The position numbers were made by a program, and so were the translations under genes. A stretch of DNA of 64,000 nucleotides from Sphingomonas glacialis (lineage in GTDB: Bacteria; Pseudomonadota; Alphaproteobacteria; Sphingomonadales; Sphingomonadaceae): positions 1,101,220-1,165,219 of the forward strand of contig NZ_RCZC01000002.1 of NCBI RefSeq assembly GCF_006439055.1, read 5' to 3'. Shown piece by piece: positions 18,019 through 26,745 of the stretch. Position 1 is the stretch's first letter, and every line of letters begins with the position of its first letter. The notes beneath the pieces are model-generated. The model made no database searches. It had not been told where the DNA came from and worked only from the letters and a program-made list of their open reading frames with translations.

Positions 18019-18382
18019 CCGATCTTCCCCTGTCGACGCGGTCTCTTAACCTGGCGTTCGATCGGCGCTTATGGCGGGAAGCCCTTGAAACGGCAAATAC
18101 AATTACATCGGTCTGCGATGAGCGTGTGATTAGTGAGGCGGAAGAGGACGTACGAGCTTACTTCGACGCCGCAATCTTAGATAGGCCAGCCCTTCGCGCC
18201 GCCGACCAGACTGGCAGCCGATTCAGCAGCACGAGCGGGCTGGTGCGCTCGCACCGCGCTAGGCGGCGCCCGGGCGCGGGTATGTCTCTAACCGCGATGC
18301 GGCGCCGACTTCTGAAATATCGTTAACCATCCCTTAGCGTCCGTTGCCTAGAGCGGGTCCGTCTTCAGCCGGGATAACGCGA
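18019..18382. other. Intergenic region before the damaged GT2 gene
   Basis: About 365 bp between the leftward acyltransferase and the rightward GT2. Short open frames are present, but none has a recognisable product, a good ribosome site or a supporting neighbour. It must hold divergent promoters. I see no repeats or RNA gene in it. Confidence 0.35.
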
Positions 18383-19668
18383 ATGCGCAGCGAACGAACC
18401 GCGGATTTCGAAGCGGCAATCATGGCAAATCTTGCGATCGACGTGACGATCGTGATGCCGTGTCTCAACGAGGTAGACTGCCTTGCGCATTGCATCGCCA
18501 ATGCGCGAGTCGCTCTCGCGGCGATTGAAAACGAACTCGGCCTGCTGGGTGAGATCGTTATCGCCGACAACGGGTCGACCGACGGCAGCCAGACGCTTGC
18601 CGTGGGTCTCGGCGCCCGCGTCGTCGCAGTCATCGAACGCGGCTACGGCGCCGCGCTCAACGGCGGCGCGAGCGCGGCCTTTGGCGGCTACGTATTGATG
18701 GGCGACGCGGACGGCAGCTACGACTTCACTGACGGCGTGGCGATGATCTGCTCGCTCCATCAGGACAGCGCTGATCTGTGCATGGGATCGCGCTTCCTGG
18801 GCGGGATCGCGCCCGGTGCGATGCCGTGGAAGAACCGCCATATCGGCAATCCTTTACTGACGGGCCTTCTCAACTTCCTGTTCCGCGCAAGGATCGACGA
18901 TGCGCATTGCGGTTTTCGCGCGATCCGCAAAGATGCGTTCTTGCGCTTGGGGCTTACTGGTACCGGCATGGAATTCGCCAGCGAAATGGTGATCAAGGCC
19001 GCGATAAAACGGCTGAGGATCACCCAAGCACCCGCCAGACTGCTCGCCGACCTGCGCGACCGGCCGCCGCATCTCCGGCCGTGGCGCGACGGTTGGTCAC
19101 ATCTGCGCTATCTCTTCATGCTAAGCCCGACCTGGCTGTCTGCCTTCCCGGGGGGAGCGGCGATCGCGCTCGCGGGCGTCGTGATGCTTGTCGCGCTCGC
19201 GCATCTGCTGGGTATGATGCACGCGAGACGCCGTTCGGCACAAGCTGGACGATCGCGGCGGGCTTCTTGTTCACGACTGGCCATCTATCGGCGATCCTCG
19301 CGCTTGCCACTCACCTGTCGAGCGTGCGTCAGAGCTATCGACCCTTGGGTCGCGTGCTAACGCGTCATGCACGCGCGCTGACCCTCGAGACGATGCTGAT
19401 CGCCGGAACCGCAATGATCCTGGTGTCGCTGATCGGCTTGCTGGGAATTGGCACCTATTGGCACAGCAGCGGTTTCGCTGCCCTGCCGAACACGCTGCCG
19501 CTGGTGCTCGCAGCGCTGATTGGCGCGGTCGGCGCACAGAACGTCCTTGGCGGATTTCTATTAGCAATCATTGCAGGGCATGAGGCGAAGTTCATGCGTG
19601 CAGAGCAAATCGGTTTGCTGCCGTTTGTTTGGTGGGCGAAGCACGCGCGCGGTACCTTGAAAAGCTGA
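18383..19668 (+). pseudogene. GT2 glycosyltransferase (dolichyl-phosphate-sugar synthase-like), frameshifted
   Basis: The first frame encodes a GT2 domain: VTIVMPCLNEVDCLAH, EIVIADNGSTDGSQ, the metal-binding GDADGSYDF, and DRPPHLRPWRDGWSHLRYLF before the membrane part, as in glucosyl/mannosyl-phospholipid synthases. It runs into the first membrane helix (VVMLVALAHLLGMM) and then reads into a stop at 19360. The expected membrane continuation (TPFGTSWTIAAGFLFTTGHL and two more helices) appears in the -1 frame through 19668. The shift lies near 19205-19225, equivalent to one missing base. Starts at 18344 or 18422 are also possible. Either a real lesion or a sequencing error; about 429 codons if repaired. 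Confidence 0.7.
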
Positions 19669-20012
19669 ACAATCGGCTAGCGCATTTTCATTATCTATCG
19701 ACACCAAGCTGGCACACGCTGTGTGCCCGCCATGGCCTGACGGTCGACGCCACCGCTGGCTACCTCGACTATCCCGAGACGCGGCGCTGGGAGACGCTAT
19801 CGAATATGACCGGCGGCCTGCTCCACAAGCTGGCGGGCGGCAAGGATCGCCCGATCGAGCTACAGCGCAAACTCAAAGTCCGGCAGCTGCAGAACAGCGT
19901 GCGGATACCGCGCCCGATCGCGTCGGCGGTCGCGCATGTCGTCAAGATGCATATGGCCGAAGATACGGGGCAGAGTCGGCAATCCTGCCTGCTCGTCACA
20001 GGGCGGCGCTAG
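19629..20012 (+). pseudogene. Methyltransferase C-terminal remnant
   Basis: About 127 codons that look like only the C-terminal third of a class I SAM-dependent methyltransferase. RYLEKLNNRLAHFHYLS then WHTLCARHGLTVDATAGYL are typical of the late strands of such enzymes, ending with CLLVTGRR. The SAM-binding motif I (E/D-x-G-x-G) is absent: the upstream bases instead encode the end of the GT2 protein in another frame. The simplest reading is a deletion that removed the methyltransferase N-terminus and joined the rest to the GT2 tail near 19630. The apparent start is a TTG within that overlap. Family assignment is by pattern only. Confidence 0.55.
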
Positions 20013-21161
20013 GATTGGAACGCCGCCGCCGCGTCGGCAAGGACTCTTTCGGTCGAGGCTTCGATCGAAAGCCGGGTTTGGTTGCGCGCATACCATTCAC
20101 GCGTCGCCGCGCGCAGCGCCGGCCCGCCCCGGTCGCAGGCCATGATCGGTTCGGCAAGCGCTGCGGGCGTATCGTCCGCCGCGACGAACCCGTTATCGCC
20201 GGGCTCGACGAGTTCGACCGCGGCGTTGTCTGGCCCGACGACGACGACGACCGGAACGCCTCGCGCGCTCGCTTCGACCACGCCCATGCCATAGCTCTCG
20301 CGCGCCGACGGCTGGACGATCGCGGTTGCCCCGGCCATGCCGTCCTCAACGACCGACTGGTCGACGAACCCAGGCAGCGCGATCCATTCGCTGAGGCCGA
20401 GCCGGGCGATCTTTGCGGAGATCGCGGCGTGATCAGGCCCCTGCCCGAACAAGGTGGCGCGAAGGGCCGGGTGCCGTTCCATCGCCACGGCCAGCGCGTC
20501 GATCAGAAGCGATAGCCGCTTTTCGGGGATGAACCGCCCCGCATAGACGATCGTCGCGGGCGTCGCGGCTTCTGATTGGCTGCGGTAGTTACCGCTCGTG
20601 TCCAGGCCGGTCAGCAAGACAGCAAAGCTTTCCAGACCGATCTCACTGAGTCGTGAACGATGCAGTGCGCTAAAGCTGTAGGCAGTCTGCGACACCTTGG
20701 CGCACAGCCGCTGGATGCACCAGCCCACGGCGCCGAGCCTACCGAGATATTCGTCCCAATAGCCCCTACTCCAGACCCCGAGCCAGTCGACCGCGATCGT
20801 GAACCGGCCGATGGGGCGCAACACCGCTGCGGCCAACAGAGAGAAAAAGGGGAACGATGCCGTATGGACGCGGTCGTAGCGGCGGCCGTGGCGCAGTAGA
20901 TGGAAGAACACGCCAATCCCGAAGCGGATTGGGGGCCAGATGCGGCGCTTGCCGTTGCGATATAGCGGCATGCGCGGTTCGACCGCTACCACGCGGACCC
21001 CGGGGCAGATCGGGCGCGTTGCCCGCGTCCCACTGTGTGAGCGTAAGATAGGTGACGTCGTGGCCAGCGCGCGCCAGCGCCAGCGCCAGGTTGCGATACC
21101 AGCGTTCTCCACCGCCGATTGTCCAGGGATATAGACAGTCGTATAGGATGCAAAACCGCAT
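20009..21161 (-). pseudogene. GT4 glycosyltransferase, frameshifted near the N-terminus
   Basis: A GT4 enzyme split into two frames. From an ATG at 21161 the first frame reads MRFCILYDCLYPWTIGGGER, the expected GT4 nucleotide-sugar loop, up to NAPDLP. The rest (GVRVVAVEPRMPLY, IVYAGRFIPEKRLSLLIDAL, and the donor motif ARESYGMGVVEASARGVPVV) continues in another frame to 20009. The switch falls in a CCCC-GGGG run at 20998-21005; removing one base restores DLPGVRVVAV and a protein of about 383 residues. The run makes an indel, real or technical, plausible. Together with its two damaged neighbours it suggests local decay of a sugar-modification block. Confidence 0.75.
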
Positions 21162-21677
21162 CGTGACCGCTCGCGGCTCGATCTCGATCACGTTGACGTC
21201 ACTCCTTCGAACCATCCGTCGCCCGACGCCCTGCGGTCGAACCATCGATACCTCGAGCCCGCGGAGCGTGCTAGGCCACTGCGCCCCCGGGAAGTGATGA
21301 AGGCCGGGCGTGTCGTCCCCGCTCGGATCGCAGATCCCCGATGAGCGCAGCTAGCAATGTCCTGGACGGGAATGCCTTCGCTGCGTCGATCGACCGTCAG
21401 GTGCGCGGTGTCTTAGCGCATGGCGGTCGTGTCGGCATGGTCTTGCAAATGCACAGGTTCGACGCGCAGGCGTTTTCGCACGACTAGCAAAACGCGACGC
21501 GGATCCAACTCGTGCGCCTTGATTGGCTGGATCCTATCCGACTGCTGCGCCCTTTTTGCGTCAATGTGCGGACTGCCAGATCGGCAAAGCCCCGATCAGC
21601 TCGCGCTGCAGCGCGGACACACCCATCGGCGGCGTATCGGCTGCTTGAGGGCCGTCACATCTGCCCGATCGTGCAAA
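21162..21677. other. Intergenic region, no convincing gene
   Basis: About 515 bp between two leftward genes. It contains a 48-codon plus-strand open frame (21341-21487) starting MSAASNVLDGNAFAASID, which I do not recognise and which lacks a good ribosome site. It might be a remnant left when the neighbouring genes decayed. No repeats or RNA genes are seen. Confidence 0.35.
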
Positions 21678-22613
21678 TCAGCCGAGCACGCCATAGCGGT
21701 AACTGGGACTCGGATCATAGGGGCCGAATTCGAGTTCGAGAATGAGCCTCGGGCTCGACCGTGCGACCGTGCCGGTGTGGAAGACAAAAGGATCCTCCGA
21801 GAAGCCGCTGCCGGCAGGCCCTGTAATCGATGTAAACATGTCGAGCCCATAATAGGATTCGAGGTCGCCCCGCTCCTGCCCATGAAAAAGCGTGTATTGG
21901 TGGCGCAGGCCGCGATGCCGGTGGCTGCCGCGAATATAGAGATGCGGCCCGGAGAACTCATCGACGTCTGTAAGGTAGAAGAAGAATTTGAGCGTTCGCC
22001 AATCGTTCAAATCGAAGTGGAAACGGTCCTGGGCGGCTCTGCGCAGATCACCGTCGTCGAACCGCCTCGCCGGGAAACTCCACCATAGCCGGACCCGAAT
22101 ATTCTTTGCGTGCTGACCAAGATAATTGCGCGCTACGGCGAGAAGACGCGGATCGACCAACAGTCTATTGACAGCGTCGGAGCGTTCGACCGCCGAGAAA
22201 TAGTAGCCGGCGAGGATGTCGTTGGAGCGCTCGTGATTGGCCCCGGCAACGTCTTGAGGCAGGAAGCTCATGCCGTCTGCGTCCCGTGAGGAGCAGCAAT
22301 TTTCATTGGCGAACGTCCGGATTTCCTCAAATGTCGCCGCGGACAGCGAGAAGCCCTCGCAGACGCCATCGCTGTGCAAGCGGCGCGTGACGATATCGGC
22401 GTCCGGAGAATCGACGTCGCTGCTAGCTGGCAACGGCGTTTGCAGCGTAGGCTTCGTCCGCAGCTTGCGCTCGATCCAACGCGCCCATTTCAATCGCCCG
22501 AACACGATGAGGAAGACCCATCCGGGCCGCTCTCGTGCATATGTCGCATACGAAGGCGCGCGGACCGCTATACGCCTAGCTGAAGCAAGCATCGTTATAG
22601 CCTTTGGACACAC
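21678..22613 (-). CDS. Phytanoyl-CoA dioxygenase-like Fe(II)/2-oxoglutarate oxygenase
   Basis: A 311-residue protein with the layout of the PhyH family of non-haem iron oxygenases. The iron ligands are visible as HFD at 199-201 (His199, Asp201) within FHFDLNDWRTLKFFFYLTDV, and a distal His279 in FVFHTGTVARSSPR, with Arg289 placed to bind 2-oxoglutarate. GPHLYIRGSHRHRGL in between is the conserved loop. It would oxidise a small molecule or a lipid/sugar precursor, but the substrate is not predictable. An ATG at 22592 is an alternative start. The upstream region is AT-rich. Located at the edge of the polysaccharide locus, downstream of the damaged genes. Confidence 0.8.
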   Translation of the reverse strand: MCPKAITMLASARRIAVRAPSYATYARERPGWVFLIVFGRLKWARWIERKLRTKPTLQTPLPASSDVDSPDADIVTRRLHSDGVCEGFSLSAATFEEIRTFANENCCSSRDADGMSFLPQDVAGANHERSNDILAGYYFSAVERSDAVNRLLVDPRLLAVARNYLGQHAKNIRVRLWWSFPARRFDDGDLRRAAQDRFHFDLNDWRTLKFFFYLTDVDEFSGPHLYIRGSHRHRGLRHQYTLFHGQERGDLESYYGLDMFTSITGPAGSGFSEDPFVFHTGTVARSSPRLILELEFGPYDPSPSYRYGVLG

Positions 22614-23186
22614 GCACTATCAAGCGATAGTATTATCGAAGTGACCCGATATCGGCAAAGCTATTATGAGGCATAAGAGATGACAAATTTTTAATGTTAC
22701 AGAATGAAGCTTCAGCCTACAGCGCTGTTCCTGCGTTTCTAGTTGCGTAATTTTTCATTTTATCCTTATTTATTAGATCCATATAAATCGAAGTTTGGAT
22801 CACAAAGTAGGCAAGTGGGAAAGCCGGCAAAGGATCTGGCGCCGCCACATACCGGGGTTACGATTGCGGAAGCGAACCAAGGGAGAAGGGCATATGGTCG
22901 CTTGCCGGAGCGCGCGGATTGCCATCTTACGCGGGGTAGTGTCGTTTGGATCGAAACAGATTGGTCACTACAGATTTGGGTGGCATCGTCGACTTGAACC
23001 CAATGGCATCCATGCCGCCGCACGTACATCCTCACCGAAGCTCTCTCGTCTCGTACCCACAAAAGACGGTCGGCTTAGCCACTTCGTCGTACAATGAAGC
23101 AGGGCCGTTTGGTCATCTTTCCAGCCGAGAGGCTCAGCCTGGTGCGGTGTGTTGCACCATGTTTTTTGCAGCGTTAGGGTCAGCCA
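22614..23186. other. AT-rich intergenic region
   Basis: About 570 bp between divergent genes. The part from 22620 to 22800 is markedly AT-rich (runs such as AATTTTTAATG and ATTTTTCATTTTATCC) compared with the GC-rich window. It marks the right border of the polysaccharide locus and probably holds the promoter of the PhyH-like gene. Short open frames on both strands give no recognisable protein. Confidence 0.4.
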
Positions 23187-23669
23187 ATGCTGGCTGGCCT
23201 TTTGAGATTGACGATGCAAACTGCCGATGGGGTACGGCAGCGGTATTGGCGGTGGCGAGGCCGCCCTCGGCTTGCCACGGCGGCGCTGGCCTATACCCCC
23301 GACGGCGAGCTGCTCTTCGTCAGGCAGACCTATACCGACGGTTGGTGCCTGCCGGGGGGCGGGCGTCGGGCGACGGAGGAGCCCATTGCGGCGGCGTTAC
23401 GTGAATTGCGCGAAGAGATCGGACTGTTCGGCTGGGGTGAGACGCAGTGGCGTACAACCATTCATCGCCCCTTCTCCGGTGTACCGGTCGCGACCGACGT
23501 CGTGATCGTGAGCGATGTAACATTTGCGTTCAGACGAAACCTCGAAGTCGAAGCGGTATCGTCTTTCGCTCCTGCTGCATTGCCCGTGGACCTCAACCCT
23601 TGGGCTATCACCGTACTCACAGTCGTCGGCCTCTTGCATCCCGTAGAGAAGGCGGCTTTTTTGCCCTGA
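23187..23669 (+). CDS. Nudix hydrolase
   Basis: A 160-residue Nudix hydrolase, cleaving a nucleoside diphosphate linked to another moiety. The Nudix box is complete: G-x5-E-x7-RELREEIGL, within GGGRRATEEPIAAALRELRE. The fold continues with LATAALAYTPDGELLFVRQ before the box and VVIVSDVTFAF after it. An ATG nine codons in (23214), starting MQTADGVRQRYWR, may be the true start, since the first residues are hydrophobic and atypical. Substrate is unknown; it may be housekeeping. It stands alone between AT-rich gaps. Confidence 0.85.
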   Translation: MLAGLLRLTMQTADGVRQRYWRWRGRPRLATAALAYTPDGELLFVRQTYTDGWCLPGGGRRATEEPIAAALRELREEIGLFGWGETQWRTTIHRPFSGVPVATDVVIVSDVTFAFRRNLEVEAVSSFAPAALPVDLNPWAITVLTVVGLLHPVEKAAFLP

Positions 23670-24175
23670 CGCGACTGGGCGGCGACGCGCGATAGCGATG
23701 GGGTAACTGGCCCCACTGTTCCGGGAACGTCGATTGCCGGATGCGGCCTGCCGATCAACCTTCGCGAGCGCTACCGCTTGGTCCGCGTAACTCGCACCTT
23801 GCCACAGCGGACACATCGCGCGACGATAGTTAGCGGCCGCGCTGTTGCCGGCTTCCGAAGCCAACGGTGGATATCGAAGCGACAGAGCCACCCTAACACA
23901 TTACGACCTTCTCGTGGCGTCCATCAAGCCGACCGCAATAGCCGAATATTGTCAATTTAGCATTTAAGCTTTCGGCCTTTCGTATCCGGGCGATTCGCTA
24001 GCGATTTTCTAAACGCCGCGGCCGAGACAGGACGGTTTGGCATTTTAATGACCAGTTAGGCACAAAGGCTGATCCCCGCGGCGCAATTCAAACTGGAAGC
24101 ATGTACTACATTGCGTTTACCGCAATGAGACTTCAATCGATCCGCACTAGGCGAACAGTATCCTCAACTTCAAAG
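23670..24175. other. Intergenic region, no gene seen
   Basis: About 500 bp between the Nudix gene and the tRNA. The sequence from about 23880 to 24150 is AT-richer than average. I find no open frame with a recognisable product on either strand, no clear terminator, and no repeat apart from the pentamer tract that begins at 24176. Confidence 0.35.
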
Positions 24176-24205
24176 CTTGGCTTGGCTTGGCTTGGCGTGG
24201 CGTGG
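24176..24205 (-). repeat. Pentanucleotide tandem repeat abutting the tRNA 3' end
   Basis: Six pentamer units, four CTTGG then two CGTGG on the plus strand. Read with the tRNA they are CCACG, CCACG, then four CCAAG. The first unit starts with the encoded CCA tail of tRNA-Ala, so the tract looks like serial copies of the 3' end. It could arise by replication slippage. It may affect processing or termination of the tRNA transcript, but there is no direct evidence. Confidence 0.75.
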
Positions 24206-24278
24206 TGGAGCTGAGCGGAATCGAACCGCTGGCCTCTGCAGTGCGATTGCAGCGCTCTCCCATCTGAGCTACAGCCCC
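24203..24278 (-). tRNA. tRNA-Ala (anticodon CGC)
   Basis: A 76-nt minus-strand gene with full cloverleaf. The acceptor stem GGGGCTG pairs with CAGCTCC, with the G3-U70 wobble that marks alanine tRNAs. The D arm includes TAGCTCAGATGGGAGAGC. The anticodon stem CTGCA/TGCAG encloses ATCGCAC, giving anticodon CGC. The T arm is AGCGGTTCGATTCCGCT. The discriminator A73 and the CCA end are encoded. It decodes GCG. Confidence 0.95.
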
Positions 24279-24522
24279 GCACCACGCCCGGCCCATCCTG
24301 TGGGCGGAATGCCGCCTTAGCGGGGCTTTTCTGGCGATGCAACTCCCGGATTTTCCGCCACGATAACCGGCTTGCGACGAAGCGTAGCCGCCGTGCGATG
24401 ATATGCCGCCGCGTTGCGCGCGAGCCCCGGAACGCTTGGCGATCTCCTGCGCTTGTACCCACAGCCCCGCCGACACGGGCAGATCGTGCGGCGCGGCGTC
24501 ACCGTCTCAGGAGGACGATATC

Positions 24523-25539
24523 ATGGCTTATGAACGTTATCCCCGCAGCAACTCGGGTGGATATGACGATCGCGACCAGCGACAGGGTTATGGGCGAGAC
24601 TCGAGCAACCGCGATTCCTACGGCTCGCACCGCGATTCCTATGGTAGCCGCGAGTCCCAGCCATGGGGCGCGTATAACGAGTTCGGACAGCGCGACCGCT
24701 ATAATGCCGACGATCAGCAGGACCGCCAGCAGCGCTCGAACCGCGACCATGGCTATCAGGGCCAGGGCAATTATGGCCGCGATGGCTACCCCCAAAGCGA
24801 CGGCCAAAACGATCGCTACGGCGCGCGCGATTATGGTCGCCCCGACATGTACCGCGGCACGACCAACGATCGCTTTCAGCAAGATCGCGGCCGCCAGGAT
24901 CGCGGGCAGCAAGGCTATGGCCGTCAGCCGCAGGGCTATGACTATGACGATCGCGGTTTCTTCGACCGTGCCGGCGACGAGGTTCGCTCGTGGTTCGGTG
25001 ACGAGGACGCCAATCGCCGCCGTGATCTCGACGCCCGCTACGACGAGCAGCGCTCCGGCCACCCCAGCGATGACCATTACAGCGACTGGCGCCGTTCGCA
25101 GATCGACGCGCTCGACCGCGACTATCACGAGTATCGCCAGGAAAACCGGACCAAGTTCGACAGCGAATTCGGCTCATGGCGCACCCAGCGCCAGACGCAG
25201 CGCGGCTCGCTTGGCCAGGTTACCGAGCATATGGAAGTCGTCGGGTCGGACGGCGCGCATGTCGGCACGGTCGACAAGGTGCGTGGCGACCGCATCATCT
25301 TGACGAAGACCGACGCGGATGCCGGTGGCCGGCATCACTCGATCCCGTCGCGCTGGCTCCAGTCGGTCGCCGACAAGGTGACGATCTCGAAGACCGCAGA
25401 GGACGCAAAGGCGCACTGGCGTGACAAGGAGCGCAACCAGGCGTTCTTCAACGAAGACGGCACGCACCGGAACGAGAAGAGCGACGACAAGACCGCGGCC
25501 GGGACGCAGGGTTTCGGCCAGAACACGCGGACCTATTGA
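24523..25539 (+). CDS. DUF2171 protein with Tyr/Gln/Arg/Gly-rich low-complexity N-terminus
   Basis: A 338-residue protein. Residues about 1-150 are disordered and dominated by Y, G, R, D, Q, S and N (for example RDSYGSHRDSYGSRES). A short conserved-looking segment follows with VRSWFGDEDANRRRDLD. Residues about 235-300 match the DUF2171 fold, two beta-hairpins as in PRC-barrel-like stress proteins (MEVVGSDGAHVGTVDKVRGD, then IPSRWLQSVADKVTISK). The start at 24523 is set by CAGGAGG; the frame is open further upstream. Related sphingomonad proteins are general-stress type, from memory. A clear terminator lies downstream. Confidence 0.8.
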   Translation: MAYERYPRSNSGGYDDRDQRQGYGRDSSNRDSYGSHRDSYGSRESQPWGAYNEFGQRDRYNADDQQDRQQRSNRDHGYQGQGNYGRDGYPQSDGQNDRYGARDYGRPDMYRGTTNDRFQQDRGRQDRGQQGYGRQPQGYDYDDRGFFDRAGDEVRSWFGDEDANRRRDLDARYDEQRSGHPSDDHYSDWRRSQIDALDRDYHEYRQENRTKFDSEFGSWRTQRQTQRGSLGQVTEHMEVVGSDGAHVGTVDKVRGDRIILTKTDADAGGRHHSIPSRWLQSVADKVTISKTAEDAKAHWRDKERNQAFFNEDGTHRNEKSDDKTAAGTQGFGQNTRTY

Positions 25540-25548
25540 CGCGAGGCG

Positions 25549-25571
25549 CCCCGCTCCCGGTGGGAGCGGGG
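25549..25571. repeat. Perfect 10-bp hairpin after the DUF2171 gene
   Basis: CCCCGCTCCC, loop GGT, GGGAGCGGGG: a perfect stem directly behind the stop codon at 25539. There is no T-run, so it may stabilise the mRNA 3' end rather than terminate. It belongs to the same GC-rich palindrome type found elsewhere in the window. Confidence 0.7.
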
Positions 25572-25637
25572 CCAGCCGCGCGAAAGGTGGCGCAGATCAC
25601 GGAAGCCGCCCCCCCCTTCCGTCGCGCCGCTCCTCGG

Positions 25638-25665
25638 CCCCTCTCCCACCGGGAGAGGGGCTTTT
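25638..25665 (+). terminator. Rho-independent terminator
   Basis: Stem CCCCTCTCCC, loop ACC, GGGAGAGGGG followed by CTTTTT. It is 100 bp past the DUF2171 gene and ends its transcript before the convergent metallopeptidase gene. Confidence 0.8.
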
Positions 25666-25678
25666 TGTTGACCTGGGC

Positions 25679-26605
25679 TTACAGTGCGCCCGAGAAGGTG
25701 TCGCACTGCGCGGGGTCGCCGCTGTCCATGCCCTTGCGCAGCCACGCCATGCGCTGCGCCGAAGTGCCGTGGGTGAAGCTGTCGGGAACGACGCGGCCCT
25801 GCGACTGCTTCTGCAGCGTATCGTCGCCGATCGCCTGCGCTGCCGTCATGCCTTCCTCGACGTCACCGGCATCGAGCCGGTCCTTGTTCTGCGCGGCCCA
25901 GACGCCGGCATAGCAATCCGCCTGCAGCTCGAGCTTGACCGAGGCCTGGTTGCCCTCGACTTCGCTGCCACGCTGCTGGATCGCGGCGACCTGGTCCGAC
26001 GTGCCGAGCAGGTTCTGGATGTGATGGCCGAATTCATGTGCGACGACATAGTCCTGCGCAAAATCGCCCTTCGCGCCGAAGCGGGTGCCGAGTTCGTCGA
26101 AGAAGCTCGTGTCAAGATAGACGCCCTGATCACGCGGGCAATAGAATGGCCCCATCGCGCTCTGCGCCGCGCCACAGCCCGAACGACCGCTGCCGCCATA
26201 GAAGACGAGCTTCGGCCGCTGGAAGGTCTTGCCCTCGCGCTGGAAGATCGACGCCCAGGTCTTGTCGGCCGAGCTGAACGCGTTGCACGCCACCTTGCTT
26301 GCCGCATCGGCGGTGCAGCTTGCGGTGACACTCTTTCCCGAGCTTGGCTGCCCGACCTGTTCGGTCGGGGCCGAGCGCTGGCTGGTCCCGCCACCGCCGA
26401 GCATCCCGAGCCCGCCGCCGAAGAAGAACAGCACCGCGAGCAGAATCGCGACGCCGCCGCAACCGAAGCGGCTGAACACCATCGGCAGCAGGCCGAGCAG
26501 CAAGCCGCCGCCACCGCCTCCGCCACCAAAGCCGCCAAAGCCGCTGCCGCCCTGACCGCGTTGGTCCTCGACATTGATGTTGGGGTCGAAATCGTCGAGG
26601 CGCAT
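25679..26605 (-). CDS. YpfJ-type neutral zinc metallopeptidase
   Basis: A 308-residue protein of the neutral zinc metallopeptidase family (YpfJ/KPN_02809 type). A Gly-rich N-terminus (about 16-36) precedes one membrane helix (about 46-66). The catalytic domain contains the zinc motif HEFGHHIQNLLG (HExxH variant HEFGH), and downstream GVWAAQNKDRLDAGDVEEGM and HGTSAQRMAWLRKGMDSGD, as in the family. The catalytic domain would be periplasmic. It diverges from the patatin-like gene, with start codons about 140 bp apart. The substrate is not known. Confidence 0.88.
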   Translation of the reverse strand: MRLDDFDPNINVEDQRGQGGSGFGGFGGGGGGGGLLLGLLPMVFSRFGCGGVAILLAVLFFFGGGLGMLGGGGTSQRSAPTEQVGQPSSGKSVTASCTADAASKVACNAFSSADKTWASIFQREGKTFQRPKLVFYGGSGRSGCGAAQSAMGPFYCPRDQGVYLDTSFFDELGTRFGAKGDFAQDYVVAHEFGHHIQNLLGTSDQVAAIQQRGSEVEGNQASVKLELQADCYAGVWAAQNKDRLDAGDVEEGMTAAQAIGDDTLQKQSQGRVVPDSFTHGTSAQRMAWLRKGMDSGDPAQCDTFSGAL

Positions 26606-26745
26606 TGGATCAGTCCCGGGGTCGTTGCCGCTTTCTGCTGAATGCTTCGCGCGCCCGCTTGTTGCAAGCCGCTGTTGCCTCCGATCCGCCGCCGGATGAC
26701 ACGGGTTTCATCAAACTGTCGTTGATCCGCTACGGCAACTCGCGC

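Noticed and set aside
18126..18326. Short plus-strand frame before the GT2 gene
   Set aside because: Arg/Ser-rich, no ribosome site and no recognisable fold.
21341..21487. 48-codon plus-strand frame beginning MSAASNVLDGNAFAASID
   Set aside because: A weak likeness to a FolD N-terminus was noticed but is too short and lacks the FolD core and a ribosome site.
24176..24205. Pentamer tract considered as a CRISPR or attachment site
   Set aside because: Units are only five bases with no spacers, and no integrase or second copy of the tRNA end was seen.
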